NCBI RefSeq assembly: GCF_029076445.1
Contig: NZ_JARESG010000006.1
Span: 124,001 to 188,000, forward strand
Source: Pseudarthrobacter naphthalenicus
GTDB lineage: Bacteria; Actinomycetota; Actinomycetes; Actinomycetales; Micrococcaceae
Direction: 5' to 3'
Length of the DNA: 64,000 nucleotides
The notes below the pieces were generated by a model. The model was not told the origin of the DNA and did no database searches. It worked only from the letters and a program-made list of their open reading frames with translations. Shown piece after piece: positions 8,569 through 16,443 of this stretch. Position numbers and translations under genes: made by a program. Within the stretch, counting starts at the first letter, position 1. The number at the start of each line of letters is the position of its first letter.

Positions 8569-8602
8569 GGTAAGGGACAGTCATTGGGGGCTGTCCCTTA
8601 CC
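8569..8602 (+). promoter_or_regulatory. 12-bp perfect inverted repeat upstream of dhaK
   Basis: GGTAAGGGACAG (8569-8580) and CTGTCCCTTACC (8591-8602) separated by 10 nt. It could be a repressor operator, an attenuator hairpin in the dha leader, or the terminator of the argA-like gene. The 22-bp centre spacing fits a dimeric regulator binding one DNA face. Confidence 0.55.
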
Positions 8603-8696
8603 TATGCCCGAACCCGGAGGCTATCCGAGTTACATGCCGCGGTAGTAGGGTCAAAGTGCAATCCTCTAGCACGAGCCCACACCCAGGAGTTCTGCC

Positions 8697-9698
8697 ATGA
8701 AAAAGCTCATCAATGATCCACGTTCGGTAGTAGACGAGTCAGTGGAGGGCTTCGGCCTGGCCCACGCTGACCTCGTCACAGTCAACGCCGATCCGAAGTA
8801 CGTCACGCGCAAAGACGCGCCTGTGTCAGGAAAAGTCGGGCTCCTTTCCGGCGGAGGCAGCGGCCATGAACCGCTCCACGCCGGTTTTGTCGGGCTGGGA
8901 ATGCTCGATGCGGCTGTGCCGGGGGCGGTATTCACCTCACCCACACCGGACCAGATCCTTCCGGCGACGCTCGGGGTTAACTCAGGCGCCGGCGTCGTCC
9001 ACATTGTGAAGAACTACACCGGTGACGTCCTGAACTTCGAGACGGCCGCCGAACTCGCGCAGGCCGAAGGCGTGGAGGTCCGCACTGTCCTCGTCAAGGA
9101 CGACGTCGCCGTGGAGGATTCGCTCTACACCGCCGGACGCCGCGGCGTCGGGGGCACTGTCCTGGTGGAGAAGATTGCCGGCGCCGCCGCCGAGCGGGGC
9201 GACAGCCTGGATGCCGTGGCTGAAATCGGCGACCGGGTCAACAGCAATGTGCGCACCATGGGCGTCGCCCTGTCCGCCTGCACTGTACCGCACGCAGGGG
9301 CGCCGAGCTTCGAACTGGCGGACAATGAAATTGAAATCGGCATCGGGATCCATGGCGAACCCGGACGGCACAAGATCCCCATGGAGAATGCGGACGGAAT
9401 CACTGACCGGCTGCTGGAACCCGTGCTCAGCGACCTCGGCCTTGCCAGTGGCGATAAGGTCCTGCTCTTTGTCAACGGCATGGGCGGTACACCGCTGAGC
9501 GAGTTGTACATCGTCTACCGCCGCGCCGCGCAGGTGCTCAAGGAACGCGGGGCCACTGTGGAGCGTTCGCTGGTGGGAAACTACATCACGTCCCTGGAAA
9601 TGCAGGGCTGCTCCATCTCGGTGCTCCGGCTCGATGATGAAATGACGCAACTGTGGGACGCCCCCGTCCACACGGCAGCGCTGCGTTGGGGCGTGTAA
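8697..9698 (+). CDS. dhaK: dihydroxyacetone kinase, subunit DhaK
   Basis: 333-residue DhaK, the subunit that binds dihydroxyacetone covalently through a hemiaminal with a conserved His. The glycine-rich [19 protein letters not shown] (about residues 47-65) and [10 protein letters not shown], whose His (about residue 219) matches the substrate-binding His of E. coli DhaK, are both present. SD AGGAG sits seven nt before the ATG. It is followed directly by dhaL and dhaM, so this is the PEP-dependent kinase that uses PTS phosphate rather than ATP. No DhaR-type regulator is adjacent. Confidence 0.97.
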   Translation: MKKLINDPRSVVDESVEGFGLAHADLVTVNADPKYVTRKDAPVSGKVGLLSGGGSGHEPLHAGFVGLGMLDAAVPGAVFTSPTPDQILPATLGVNSGAGVVHIVKNYTGDVLNFETAAELAQAEGVEVRTVLVKDDVAVEDSLYTAGRRGVGGTVLVEKIAGAAAERGDSLDAVAEIGDRVNSNVRTMGVALSACTVPHAGAPSFELADNEIEIGIGIHGEPGRHKIPMENADGITDRLLEPVLSDLGLASGDKVLLFVNGMGGTPLSELYIVYRRAAQVLKERGATVERSLVGNYITSLEMQGCSISVLRLDDEMTQLWDAPVHTAALRWGV

Positions 9699-9700
9699 CG

Positions 9701-10333
9701 ATGCTGCTCGATGTTAAATGGGCCGTCAAATGGCTGACCCTGTGCGCGGAGGCGATGGCCGAAAACAGGGCCTGGCTCATTGAGCTGGATCGCCCCATAG
9801 GCGACTCGGACCACGGCGAGAACATGGACCGAGGGTTTCAGGCCGTACTGGAGAAACTCGCGGAATCGCCGCCTGAGACGCCCGGAGCAGCCCTGAAGCT
9901 GACGGCCATGACACTGATGTCCAAGGTGGGCGGGGCGGCCGGCCCCCTGTACGGAACGGCCTTCCTGCGGGCGGCCACTGCACTGGGCGATGCCCTCGAG
10001 GTTGATCCCGCAAAGCTGGCCGCGGCGTTGGTGGCCGCTCGGGACGGCATTGTGGCCAGGGGCAAAGCCGAGTCAGGCGACAAAACCATGGTGGACGCCT
10101 GGACCCCTGCAGTCGAAGCCGCCCAGGCGGCAGCCGCGGACGGGAATGGCAATGTTCTGGCTGTGCTGGTGGCCGCCGCCGAGGCCGCTGAAGCAGGCGC
10201 CGTGGCGACCGACCCGCTGGTGGCGCGCAAAGGCCGCGCCAGCTACCTGGGGGAGCGGAGCGCCGGCCATCGCGACCCCGGCGCTGCCTCCAGCGCCCTG
10301 ATCCTCCGGGCCGCCGTCGGGGCTGCTGCATGA
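9701..10333 (+). CDS. dhaL: dihydroxyacetone kinase, ADP-binding subunit DhaL
   Basis: 210-residue DhaL, which carries tightly bound ADP and passes phosphate from DhaM to the DhaK-bound dihydroxyacetone. The Mg-ADP site GDSDHGENM (about residues 34-42), the TLMSKVGGAAGPLYGTAF segment and GDKTMVDAW are visible. The ATG is two nt after the dhaK stop, and its stop overlaps the dhaM start as ATGA, indicating translational coupling. An upstream in-frame ATG at 9653 lies inside dhaK and is not used here. Confidence 0.97.
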   Translation: MLLDVKWAVKWLTLCAEAMAENRAWLIELDRPIGDSDHGENMDRGFQAVLEKLAESPPETPGAALKLTAMTLMSKVGGAAGPLYGTAFLRAATALGDALEVDPAKLAAALVAARDGIVARGKAESGDKTMVDAWTPAVEAAQAAAADGNGNVLAVLVAAAEAAEAGAVATDPLVARKGRASYLGERSAGHRDPGAASSALILRAAVGAAA

Positions 10334-11022
10334 CGGTACGCCTCGTGGTGGTATCCCATAGCGAAAAGATCGCCGACGGCGCCGTGGAGCTTGCCGCGCA
10401 GATGGCGCCCGACGTTGTGATGATCGCGGCGGGGGGAACTTCGGATGGCAGGATCGGCACAAGCCTGGAGAAGGTCATGTCCGCGCTGGACCAGGCCAAC
10501 GGCGGTGAGGGTGTGGTGGTCCTGACCGATCTGGGCTCTGCCGTGATGACGGCGGAATCGGCACAGGAACTCGCGGAGGACCCGGCCGCCGTGTTGCTTG
10601 CGGATGCGCCGTTGGTCGAGGGCCTGGTGGCTGCCGCAGTCGCCGCCCAGGCCGGGGCCGACGCCCAGGCCGTCAAGCAGGCGGCCGAGGATGTTTACGG
10701 TTCAGGGGCTGCCGGTGCATCGCCGGTAAGCAAAGTCGCGGAAGGCTCGGTGACCGGTGCGGGACCGGACTTCACCGGGGACTTTGAACTCATCAACCAG
10801 GCCGGCATGCATGCCCGCCCGGCAGCCAAGGTTGCCGGCGGGCTGTCATCCATGAACGCCGACGTCACCATCAACGGGGTTGACGGCGCCTCCATGACCG
10901 CTCTGATGACGCTCGGTGCCGGCAAAGGATCCATGCTCCACGTCGAGGCGTGGGGACCGGATGCGGAGCGTGCCTTGAATTACGTCGGCGGCCTCGTGCA
11001 GGCGGGCTTCGGCGAACCCTAG
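10330..11022 (+). CDS. dhaM: dihydroxyacetone kinase phosphotransfer protein DhaM (EIIA-HPr)
   Basis: 230 residues with two PTS domains. The N-terminal mannose-type EIIA (about 1-130) carries the phosphorylatable His in VVVSHSEKIADG. After an Ala/Gly-rich linker, the HPr domain (about 145-230) has INQAGMHARPAAK with the active-site His. The C-terminal EI domain present in E. coli DhaM is absent, so phosphate must come from a separate general PTS EI encoded elsewhere. It starts within the dhaL stop (ATGA). Last gene of the operon. Confidence 0.96.
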   Translation: MTVRLVVVSHSEKIADGAVELAAQMAPDVVMIAAGGTSDGRIGTSLEKVMSALDQANGGEGVVVLTDLGSAVMTAESAQELAEDPAAVLLADAPLVEGLVAAAVAAQAGADAQAVKQAAEDVYGSGAAGASPVSKVAEGSVTGAGPDFTGDFELINQAGMHARPAAKVAGGLSSMNADVTINGVDGASMTALMTLGAGKGSMLHVEAWGPDAERALNYVGGLVQAGFGEP

Positions 11023-11134
11023 AGGCAAGAAAGAACCGTTGAGCCGGACGCGCCCCGGACCCGGACGAGCCCCAGACCTGGATGAACGGGAAGGCCAGCC
11101 GGTGGGCGTTGCGTAAGGCGTGGGCGCCGGGAGC

Positions 11135-11404
11135 TCAGCGGAGCCCTGTTGGGCGGGAGCCCAATGCTAGATAGGCGCCTGTTCCCATCGCGAGGAAGCC
11201 GCCTACTCCGACGACGATGAGTTGCGTGCTCACCCCCGTAATGAGCAAAATCAGCCCAAGCAGGCACAGGACCAAACCGACATAGGCCTTTCCACGAAGC
11301 CTCACGGACCCGGACGAGAGTCTTTGCGCGAGCTGCGGATCATTGGCCGCCAGATCCGCCTCCAACTCTTCCAGCTGTTTGCGCTCCCGATCTGATAGTG
11401 GCAT
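11135..11404 (-). CDS. DUF3040 small membrane protein
   Basis: 89 residues beginning MPLSDRERKQLEELEADLAA, the signature of actinobacterial DUF3040 proteins. Two hydrophobic helices follow (about residues 40-60 and 62-80: LVLCLLGLILLITG and LIVVGVGGFLAMGTG). These proteins are thought to sit in the membrane with a cytosolic acidic N-terminus; their role is unknown. The start is placed at the family-typical MPLS rather than an upstream TTG/ATG. It stands alone between dhaM and a lipoprotein gene. Confidence 0.8.
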   Translation of the reverse strand: MPLSDRERKQLEELEADLAANDPQLAQRLSSGSVRLRGKAYVGLVLCLLGLILLITGVSTQLIVVGVGGFLAMGTGAYLALGSRPTGLR

Positions 11405-11584
11405 CGGAACCCCCGTCTGGCGTCCTGTGAACTCAAAATCTAACATTCACTTTGTTAGTAAAGCTGACGCTAAGAGTCTTGTCAGAGGAAGTCAAGAGCC
11501 CGCGTTAGCGATGGCCAAAGGACCCGTTGAAGCCCGGAATACCAGCCTCGGAAGGCCCCTGCGAGCCCCCATGAATGGGCCGGC

Positions 11585-12079
11585 TTACGCCGGTTTCTCC
11601 CGCAAACCCTCGGCATCGAGCACCACCGAAGCGGTGATAAACCGTCCGCACTGTTCGCCATAAGGGAAAGCGCCGCGGGGCCGGAACTCGACCGTGCGGA
11701 CCGGCAGTGCCAGCCCGTCCGCACCTGTTCCGGTGGCTGTCACGGCCATGGGAGTTTCGGTGAGTGAGCCCAGGAACAGCATGCCGATCAGCGTTCCGTC
11801 GGGCGATGCCGTGGCGGAGCAAACCCCGTCAGGGCTGCAGCCTTGATCCACTGACACAGAGCCCGGGCGGAGTTCCACGGCGTCTTCCTTGCATACCCCG
11901 TCCTGGCATGCCCGCAGCCGCAGCGTCCGCACGTGCGGCACATAGGAGGCTGGGACCGTCACCGAGACCACGGACGCCTGCGCAATTGCGGGGCATTGGG
12001 TACCCGGCGGGTAGGGGAAGCAACCGGACGTGAGGACGGTGGTCGTCAGCAGTGCCAAAAGCAGCCCGGACTTGCGCAT
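11585..12079 (-). CDS. putative lipoprotein
   Basis: 164 residues. A signal peptide with a lipobox (LLLALLTTTVLTSGC, Cys19) predicts export and lipid anchoring on the outer face of the membrane. The mature part is Cys-rich (CPA, RACQDGVCKED, QGCSPDGVCSA, EQCGRF), hinting at disulfides, and looks beta-rich. I recognise no family. The ATG is five nt downstream of TAGGCT (12085-12090), a leaderless arrangement. Function unknown. Confidence 0.75.
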   Translation of the reverse strand: MRKSGLLLALLTTTVLTSGCFPYPPGTQCPAIAQASVVSVTVPASYVPHVRTLRLRACQDGVCKEDAVELRPGSVSVDQGCSPDGVCSATASPDGTLIGMLFLGSLTETPMAVTATGTGADGLALPVRTVEFRPRGAFPYGEQCGRFITASVVLDAEGLREKPA

Positions 12080-12115
12080 ACTCCAGCCTAGGACGGTGCC
12101 CCGCCCGCGGACTGA

Positions 12116-12547
12116 CTACCGGAGAAGTGTGCCGAACATTGTTATGCCTCCGGCGCCAAAGAGCATCAGAACGAGACCTGTGGCCAACCGTCCTCTGGAC
12201 ACGAAGAACACGGGGAGGGTTGATTCAGCCGGATTGTCCGGGTTGTACCGGACGCCGATGGGTTGCCCGATGATGGCCTGGTCCTGGCTGTAGATATCGG
12301 ACTGGCCAAGCCAACGTTTGCCGCCGGCGTCCTCGAATTCGTACGAGGCAGCGAACCGGTCCCTGCCGTTACTTCCTGTCCCGTCCTTGCCGTGCAGGTT
12401 CCCGGTCACCACGGCGGCGGTCTGCGGCCAGCCCGTCATGGCGCGGCTCCGGCGGAGGGATTTCGCCAGGGACAGGCCAACCAGGGTCAAGCCCAAAACG
12501 AGGAAGAGTGCGGGCAGCAGGACAAAGATCAGCTTGAGCGGGTCCAC
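12116..12547 (-). CDS. DUF3592 membrane protein (paralogue 1)
   Basis: 143 residues, GTG start. An N-terminal helix (residues 5-28) and a C-terminal helix (about 120-140) flank an exported or cytosolic beta domain with the DUF3592 pattern GWPQTAAVVTG ... YEFEDAGGKRWLGQS ... GQPIGVRYNPDNPAES. Function of the family is unknown. It follows the second DUF3592 gene by three nt and shares its architecture, so the two are a tandem duplication and an operon. Confidence 0.78.
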   Translation of the reverse strand: MDPLKLIFVLLPALFLVLGLTLVGLSLAKSLRRSRAMTGWPQTAAVVTGNLHGKDGTGSNGRDRFAASYEFEDAGGKRWLGQSDIYSQDQAIIGQPIGVRYNPDNPAESTLPVFFVSRGRLATGLVLMLFGAGGITMFGTLLR

Positions 12548-12550
12548 GCG

Positions 12551-12982
12551 TCAGCCCAGAGGGAAGTTGCCGGCTACCCAGAACAGCAGCAACGAAAACA
12601 GCGCGAAGAACGGCACCAGACACCCGAGCATTGTCTTGGAATCGGACGACATCTGGAAGGACTGGTTGGGATTCGCGGGGTTGTAGGCCACCTGCACCAG
12701 CGTTCCCGGGACCTGCTGGTTGCGGTACGAAACCTCTGATTCTCCGGCGTACAGAATCCCGTTGGGGCCTGTGAATTGGTACGTGGGGTAGAAGCGGCGG
12801 CTCCTGGTTGATCCGCCGCCGCCATTGCTCCAGCCCCCGACGTTTCCCGTCACGGTCGCCTGGACCTTGGGCCAGCCCGCGATGAGTTTCTCGTGACGCT
12901 TGGTCTTCCGCAACGTGTGGAGCAGCGCGAAAATCACGCCTGTCACGAACAACGCGGCTATAAGGTACAGCACGATTCTCAT
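12551..12982 (-). CDS. DUF3592 membrane protein (paralogue 2)
   Basis: 143 residues, the same length and layout as its downstream neighbour: helix at residues 4-24, a GWPKVQATVTGNV beta domain with YQFTGPNGILYAGESEV and VQVAYNPANPNQS, and a terminal helix (about 118-138). The insert GGWSNGGGGSTRSR is Gly/Ser-rich. AGGGGGAAAT before the ATG is a good SD. First gene of the two-gene DUF3592 operon. Function unknown. Confidence 0.78.
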   Translation of the reverse strand: MRIVLYLIAALFVTGVIFALLHTLRKTKRHEKLIAGWPKVQATVTGNVGGWSNGGGGSTRSRRFYPTYQFTGPNGILYAGESEVSYRNQQVPGTLVQVAYNPANPNQSFQMSSDSKTMLGCLVPFFALFSLLLFWVAGNFPLG

Positions 12983-13045
12983 AAATTTCCCCCGGTTCGA
13001 GTCCTCAGAAAGTATGCCACCGGGGGCGCACCTCCCCTAAACGAC

Positions 13046-14065
13046 TCACGCCGGCAGTTGGTAGCCGCCCTCGTGGAGCTCGGCCAGACCGTCGCCGAGA
13101 AGCCCGGCCAGTGCGCGTTCGAGCTGCTCAGCGGCGGAATTCAGCCGGTGCAGGGCCGCGAGCGGGACCCCGATTCCCTCCGCCGCAAAGCCCAGGTCCG
13201 CAGGTTCCCGCTGGAACATTTCCGGCGGCACCGGGCTGTCTGCCAGCCGGAGAACGGCCAGCACGGCGCCGCGGACCTGGCGGTCGGTGCCGTGCCACGC
13301 CTGACCTTTGGGGACGTACGACGGCGGCGGCTCGCCGGCTGCCAGCCACGCGCAGGAGTCCCGGACAGGGCAGTCCGTGCACTTCGGCGCCCGCGCCGTG
13401 CACACCAGCGCGCCCAGCTCCATAACCGCGGCATTCCAGCGCACGGAGGTTCCGGCGTCGTCCGGCAGCAGTTCCGCCGCGAGGCGCATCTCCGTTGCGC
13501 TAAGGGAAGGGGAGGGGAGCGCGACGCCGGAAAAGAGGCGCGCGTGAACCCGCCGGATATTGGTGTCCACCACCGTTTCCCGACGTCCGTAGGCAAAGGC
13601 GGCGACGGCGGCGGCTGTGTAACTGCCCACGCCCGGCAGTGCCAGCAGCTCAGCAAACGTTCCGGGGACAGTGCCGCCGTGATCGCGGACGATGGCTGCA
13701 GCGGCGGCATGGAGGCGGAGTGCCCGGCGCGGGTAGCCAAGCCGGCCCCACGATCGCACTGCCTCGCCGGCGGGTTCACCTGCCAGCCCTGCCGGGGTGG
13801 GCCAGCGCTCCAGCCACTCCTGCCAGACCGGGAGTACCCGCACCACCGGGGTCTGCTGCAGCATGACCTCGCTGACCAGGACACCCCAGGCCGAACAGTC
13901 CGGTTCGCGCCAGGGAAGCTCCCTCGCCGTCGCCGCGAACCAGCCCGTGATCCGGTGGTGCAGGCGCTGGAGTTCCCGCCCGGTGCCGTGGGCCGGGCCG
14001 GGGGAGGGCGCAGGCGCACGGCCCGCGGGTGGGGCTGGGGAAAGGGTTGTAGCGTCGATCCCCAC
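13046..14065 (-). CDS. mutY: A/G-specific adenine DNA glycosylase
   Basis: About 339 residues. MutY removes adenine mispaired with 8-oxoguanine. The glycosylase core shows the conserved ELPWR and VLVSEVMLQQTPV, with the catalytic Glu in SEVMLQQT. The helix-hairpin-helix LPGVGSYTAAAV is followed by VVDTNIRRV with the conserved Asp. The 4Fe-4S cluster ligands are in CTARAPKCTDCPVRDSC. The C-terminal NUDIX-like 8-oxoG recognition domain is short. Start is uncertain: GTG at 14065 is chosen, but the frame is open to TTG at 14113. It is divergent from the next gene. Confidence 0.93.
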   Translation of the reverse strand: MGIDATTLSPAPPAGRAPAPSPGPAHGTGRELQRLHHRITGWFAATARELPWREPDCSAWGVLVSEVMLQQTPVVRVLPVWQEWLERWPTPAGLAGEPAGEAVRSWGRLGYPRRALRLHAAAAAIVRDHGGTVPGTFAELLALPGVGSYTAAAVAAFAYGRRETVVDTNIRRVHARLFSGVALPSPSLSATEMRLAAELLPDDAGTSVRWNAAVMELGALVCTARAPKCTDCPVRDSCAWLAAGEPPPSYVPKGQAWHGTDRQVRGAVLAVLRLADSPVPPEMFQREPADLGFAAEGIGVPLAALHRLNSAAEQLERALAGLLGDGLAELHEGGYQLPA

Positions 14066-14187
14066 ACTGTAGTGGATGGTTCGGCGCGCATGCCAAGTGC
14101 CACCTGACGGCAAACTGTGACCTGGGCATTGGCCGGGCTGCGGCGTGGTGGCCAGGCATAATCCGGCGTGTTCTCTAGCCTAGGAGG

Positions 14188-14910
14188 ATGGGCAGGCAAG
14201 GCAATTCATCACAGCGCACTACGGCATCCGCATCCGGTTCCCGGGCCGGCTCCGGGGCGCCCCGCAGGCCGAGCCCCGCCGTTTACCGCCGCCGCCGTCT
14301 GTTTGTGGGAATAGCGCTGCTTATCGCGGTGTGCCTGGCGTTCGGCAGCTTCGCCCTTGCCGGTGCTTTCAACGGCACTGAGCAGGCGTCCTCCACCGGC
14401 AACGGCACCACGGACGCCGCCGGACCGGGACCGGCCACCGGCGAATCAGCGCCTGCGCCCAGCGATCCGGCGTCGGTAATGCCCAGCGCCACACCCACCC
14501 CGACGCCCACCCCGACCCCCACGTGCAACCAGAACCTGGTGACCGTTTCGGCGTCTACGGATAAACCGGCCTACGGCCCTGATGAGAAGCCGCTGCTCAG
14601 CCTGAAGGTGACCAACGGCGGCACCATGCCCTGTGAAGTGAACATCGGCACGTCCCAGATGGAATTCGTGGTCACCAGCGGCGCGGACCGGATTTTCTCG
14701 TCCAAGGACTGCCAGGCCAAGAGTGAAGACCTGATAAAGACGCTGGCACCGGGCGCCACCGAGACGGCAAACTTCCAATGGGCCCGGAACCGCACGCTCG
14801 AAGGATGCCAGGTCATCACCACGAAGCCCGGCGGCGGCGGAGCCTACTACATTTTCACGGCCAAGCTGGGTTCGAAAGCGAGCCCGAAGGCTGTCTTCCA
14901 GCTCAACTGA
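14188..14910 (+). CDS. membrane-anchored extracytoplasmic protein with a TP repeat linker
   Basis: 240 residues. A basic N-terminus (about 1-36) precedes one hydrophobic helix (LFVGIALLIAVCLAFGSFALAGA, about 38-60). A Pro/Ala/Ser-rich spacer then contains a (TP)n stretch (about 100-112). The exported C-terminal domain (about 113-240) is beta-rich with four Cys. It looks like a cell-surface or wall-spanning protein; I recognise no family. The ATG follows TAGCCT by six nt, and those six nt read AGGAGG, so the start may be leaderless or use that SD. Confidence 0.75.
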   Translation: MGRQGNSSQRTTASASGSRAGSGAPRRPSPAVYRRRRLFVGIALLIAVCLAFGSFALAGAFNGTEQASSTGNGTTDAAGPGPATGESAPAPSDPASVMPSATPTPTPTPTPTCNQNLVTVSASTDKPAYGPDEKPLLSLKVTNGGTMPCEVNIGTSQMEFVVTSGADRIFSSKDCQAKSEDLIKTLAPGATETANFQWARNRTLEGCQVITTKPGGGGAYYIFTAKLGSKASPKAVFQLN

Positions 14911-14935
14911 CGCCCTTGGAGCAATCGATGGGGGA

Positions 14936-16012
14936 TTAGAGGAAGCGGTCCAGAAGGCTGGCTTCGGCCATGCGGCTCAGGCCCTCACGGACGGTGCGGG
15001 CACGTTGATCGCCAATGCCGTCAACAGTCATCAGGTCATCGATGGTGGCGGCCATCAGGAATTGCAGTCCGCCGAAATGGTCCACCAGGCGGTCGGCCAC
15101 TGCTTTGGGGACTGCCTTAAGGCCGGACAGCAGCCGGTAACCCCTGGGCTGCACCACGGCGTCAAGGTTGGCTTCGCCGCCTGCAAAACCGACGATTCCG
15201 GAGATCTTGCCGAGGTCGATCAGCTCGGTGGGGCCCAGGTTCACCAGCGCGCTGACGGCCTTTTCGATGTCCGCGGCCGAAGCGTCGGGGCCGGCGTAGT
15301 CGCGGATGATGACGTCGCTGCCCGGGCCGCGGCCCACCGTCAGTTCATCCAGCTGGAGCGACAGCAACCGGCCGTCCTCGCCCAGTTCGAGGACATATTG
15401 CGAGATTTCCTCGGAGATACGGCGGACCATTTCCTGCCGCTGCAGGGTCACGGCGACGTCCCGGACGGTCACCATGGCCTCGATCTCGAGGGCCGAAAGT
15501 GAACTGGTGACCTGGTCGAGCCGGGACCGGTACCGCTCCAGGGTGGCGAGGGCCTGGTTGGCGCGGGCCAGTACTTTTTCGGATCCCTCCAGGACGTGCC
15601 GGAGCCCGTTGACGTACAGGGCGATGATCTGCATGGATTGGCTGACTGAAATCACGGGCACGCCGGTCTGGATGGCCACACGTTCGGCCGTGCGGTGCCG
15701 GGTGCCGGATTCCTGGGTCTCGATGCTGGAATCCGGGACGAGCTGGACCGCGGCCCGGAGAATGTTTCCGGCGTCCTTGTCGCAGATGATGGCGCCGTCC
15801 ATCTTGGCGAGCTCCCGCAGCCTGGTGGGGGAGAAGTCGATTCCGATGTCGAAGCCGCCGGAGCAGATGGATTCGATGGTGCGGTCGATCCCCAGAACAA
15901 TCAGTGCGCCGGTGCGTCCCCGGAGGATCCGTTCGAGTCCGTCCCGCAACGGCGTTCCCGGAGCCACTCTGCCCAGAGTCGCCTTGAGCGATTCTTCGGG
16001 GCTCCGCGCCAT
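14936..16012 (-). CDS. disA: DNA integrity scanning diadenylate cyclase DisA
   Basis: 358 residues. DisA makes c-di-AMP from two ATP and senses branched DNA. The N-terminal DAC domain (about 1-150) has MDGAIICDKDAGNI with the DGA motif and SGTRHRTAERVA with the RHR motif. A helical linker follows, and the C-terminal HhH DNA-binding domain contains TVDGIGDQRARTVREGL. The ATG at 16012 has an AAGGGAAC SD; an upstream TTG is ignored. It is convergent with the preceding gene. radA, often next to disA in other bacteria, lies 5 kb further on. Confidence 0.97.
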   Translation of the reverse strand: MARSPEESLKATLGRVAPGTPLRDGLERILRGRTGALIVLGIDRTIESICSGGFDIGIDFSPTRLRELAKMDGAIICDKDAGNILRAAVQLVPDSSIETQESGTRHRTAERVAIQTGVPVISVSQSMQIIALYVNGLRHVLEGSEKVLARANQALATLERYRSRLDQVTSSLSALEIEAMVTVRDVAVTLQRQEMVRRISEEISQYVLELGEDGRLLSLQLDELTVGRGPGSDVIIRDYAGPDASAADIEKAVSALVNLGPTELIDLGKISGIVGFAGGEANLDAVVQPRGYRLLSGLKAVPKAVADRLVDHFGGLQFLMAATIDDLMTVDGIGDQRARTVREGLSRMAEASLLDRFL

Positions 16013-16294
16013 AGGTGTTCCCTTCAAAGGTGCGGACTGGCGCCCGCAGGAGCGGCGGATTTCGCCTCCGCCGGCAGGATGAAAAGTACTCAGTTTCCTG
16101 CAAGCTCAATGATAGAGGTAAGAATTGGCAACAACCGCACGGATAAGCCCTAAAGTGCCCCATAGGGGGTTGCGGAAAAGTGCATCGCGAACGCGTCCGA
16201 CGGCGGCTGTCCGGAAAGCCTTTTGCCCACCTTGAAGCCTGGATGCCTGTGTACTTGGGTGACGCGGAAGATGCCGGAGGCAGAAGGAGCGTCG

Positions 16295-16326
16295 GAGTAG
16301 GCGGCACGTAGCAGGGCCGCCTACTC
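16295..16326. promoter_or_regulatory. 11-bp perfect inverted repeat upstream of prfC
   Basis: GAGTAGGCGGC (16295-16305) and GCCGCCTACTC (16316-16326) with a 10-nt spacer, just upstream of the likely -35. Possible operator or boundary hairpin. Confidence 0.5.
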
Positions 16327-16356
16327 TTCGGTGCCGGCCCGGCACTGCGATAAACT
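16327..16356 (+). promoter_or_regulatory. probable prfC promoter with an embedded palindrome
   Basis: TTCGGT (16327-16332), 18-nt spacer, TAAACT (16351-16356). The palindrome GTGCCGGCCCGGCAC (16331-16345) lies between the two hexamers, an ideal place for a repressor. The leader to the GTG start would be about 85 nt. Confidence 0.45.
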
Positions 16357-16443
16357 TGGAACTTGGCGTTCAGCCAGTCCTATTCCTTCACGCGCCAGGG
16401 TTGTCCCGGCCGGAGTTGTCCCCACCGCAGCGAAAGTAGCACC

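Larger units (their letters stand above)
16013..16443. other. disA-prfC intergenic region
   Basis: 430 bp between divergent disA and prfC with no credible ORF. It holds two perfect inverted repeats (16295-16326 and 16331-16345) close to the likely prfC promoter. The stretch from 16013 to 16290 shows only a minor GGCGGA/TCCGCC hairpin. Confidence 0.6.
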
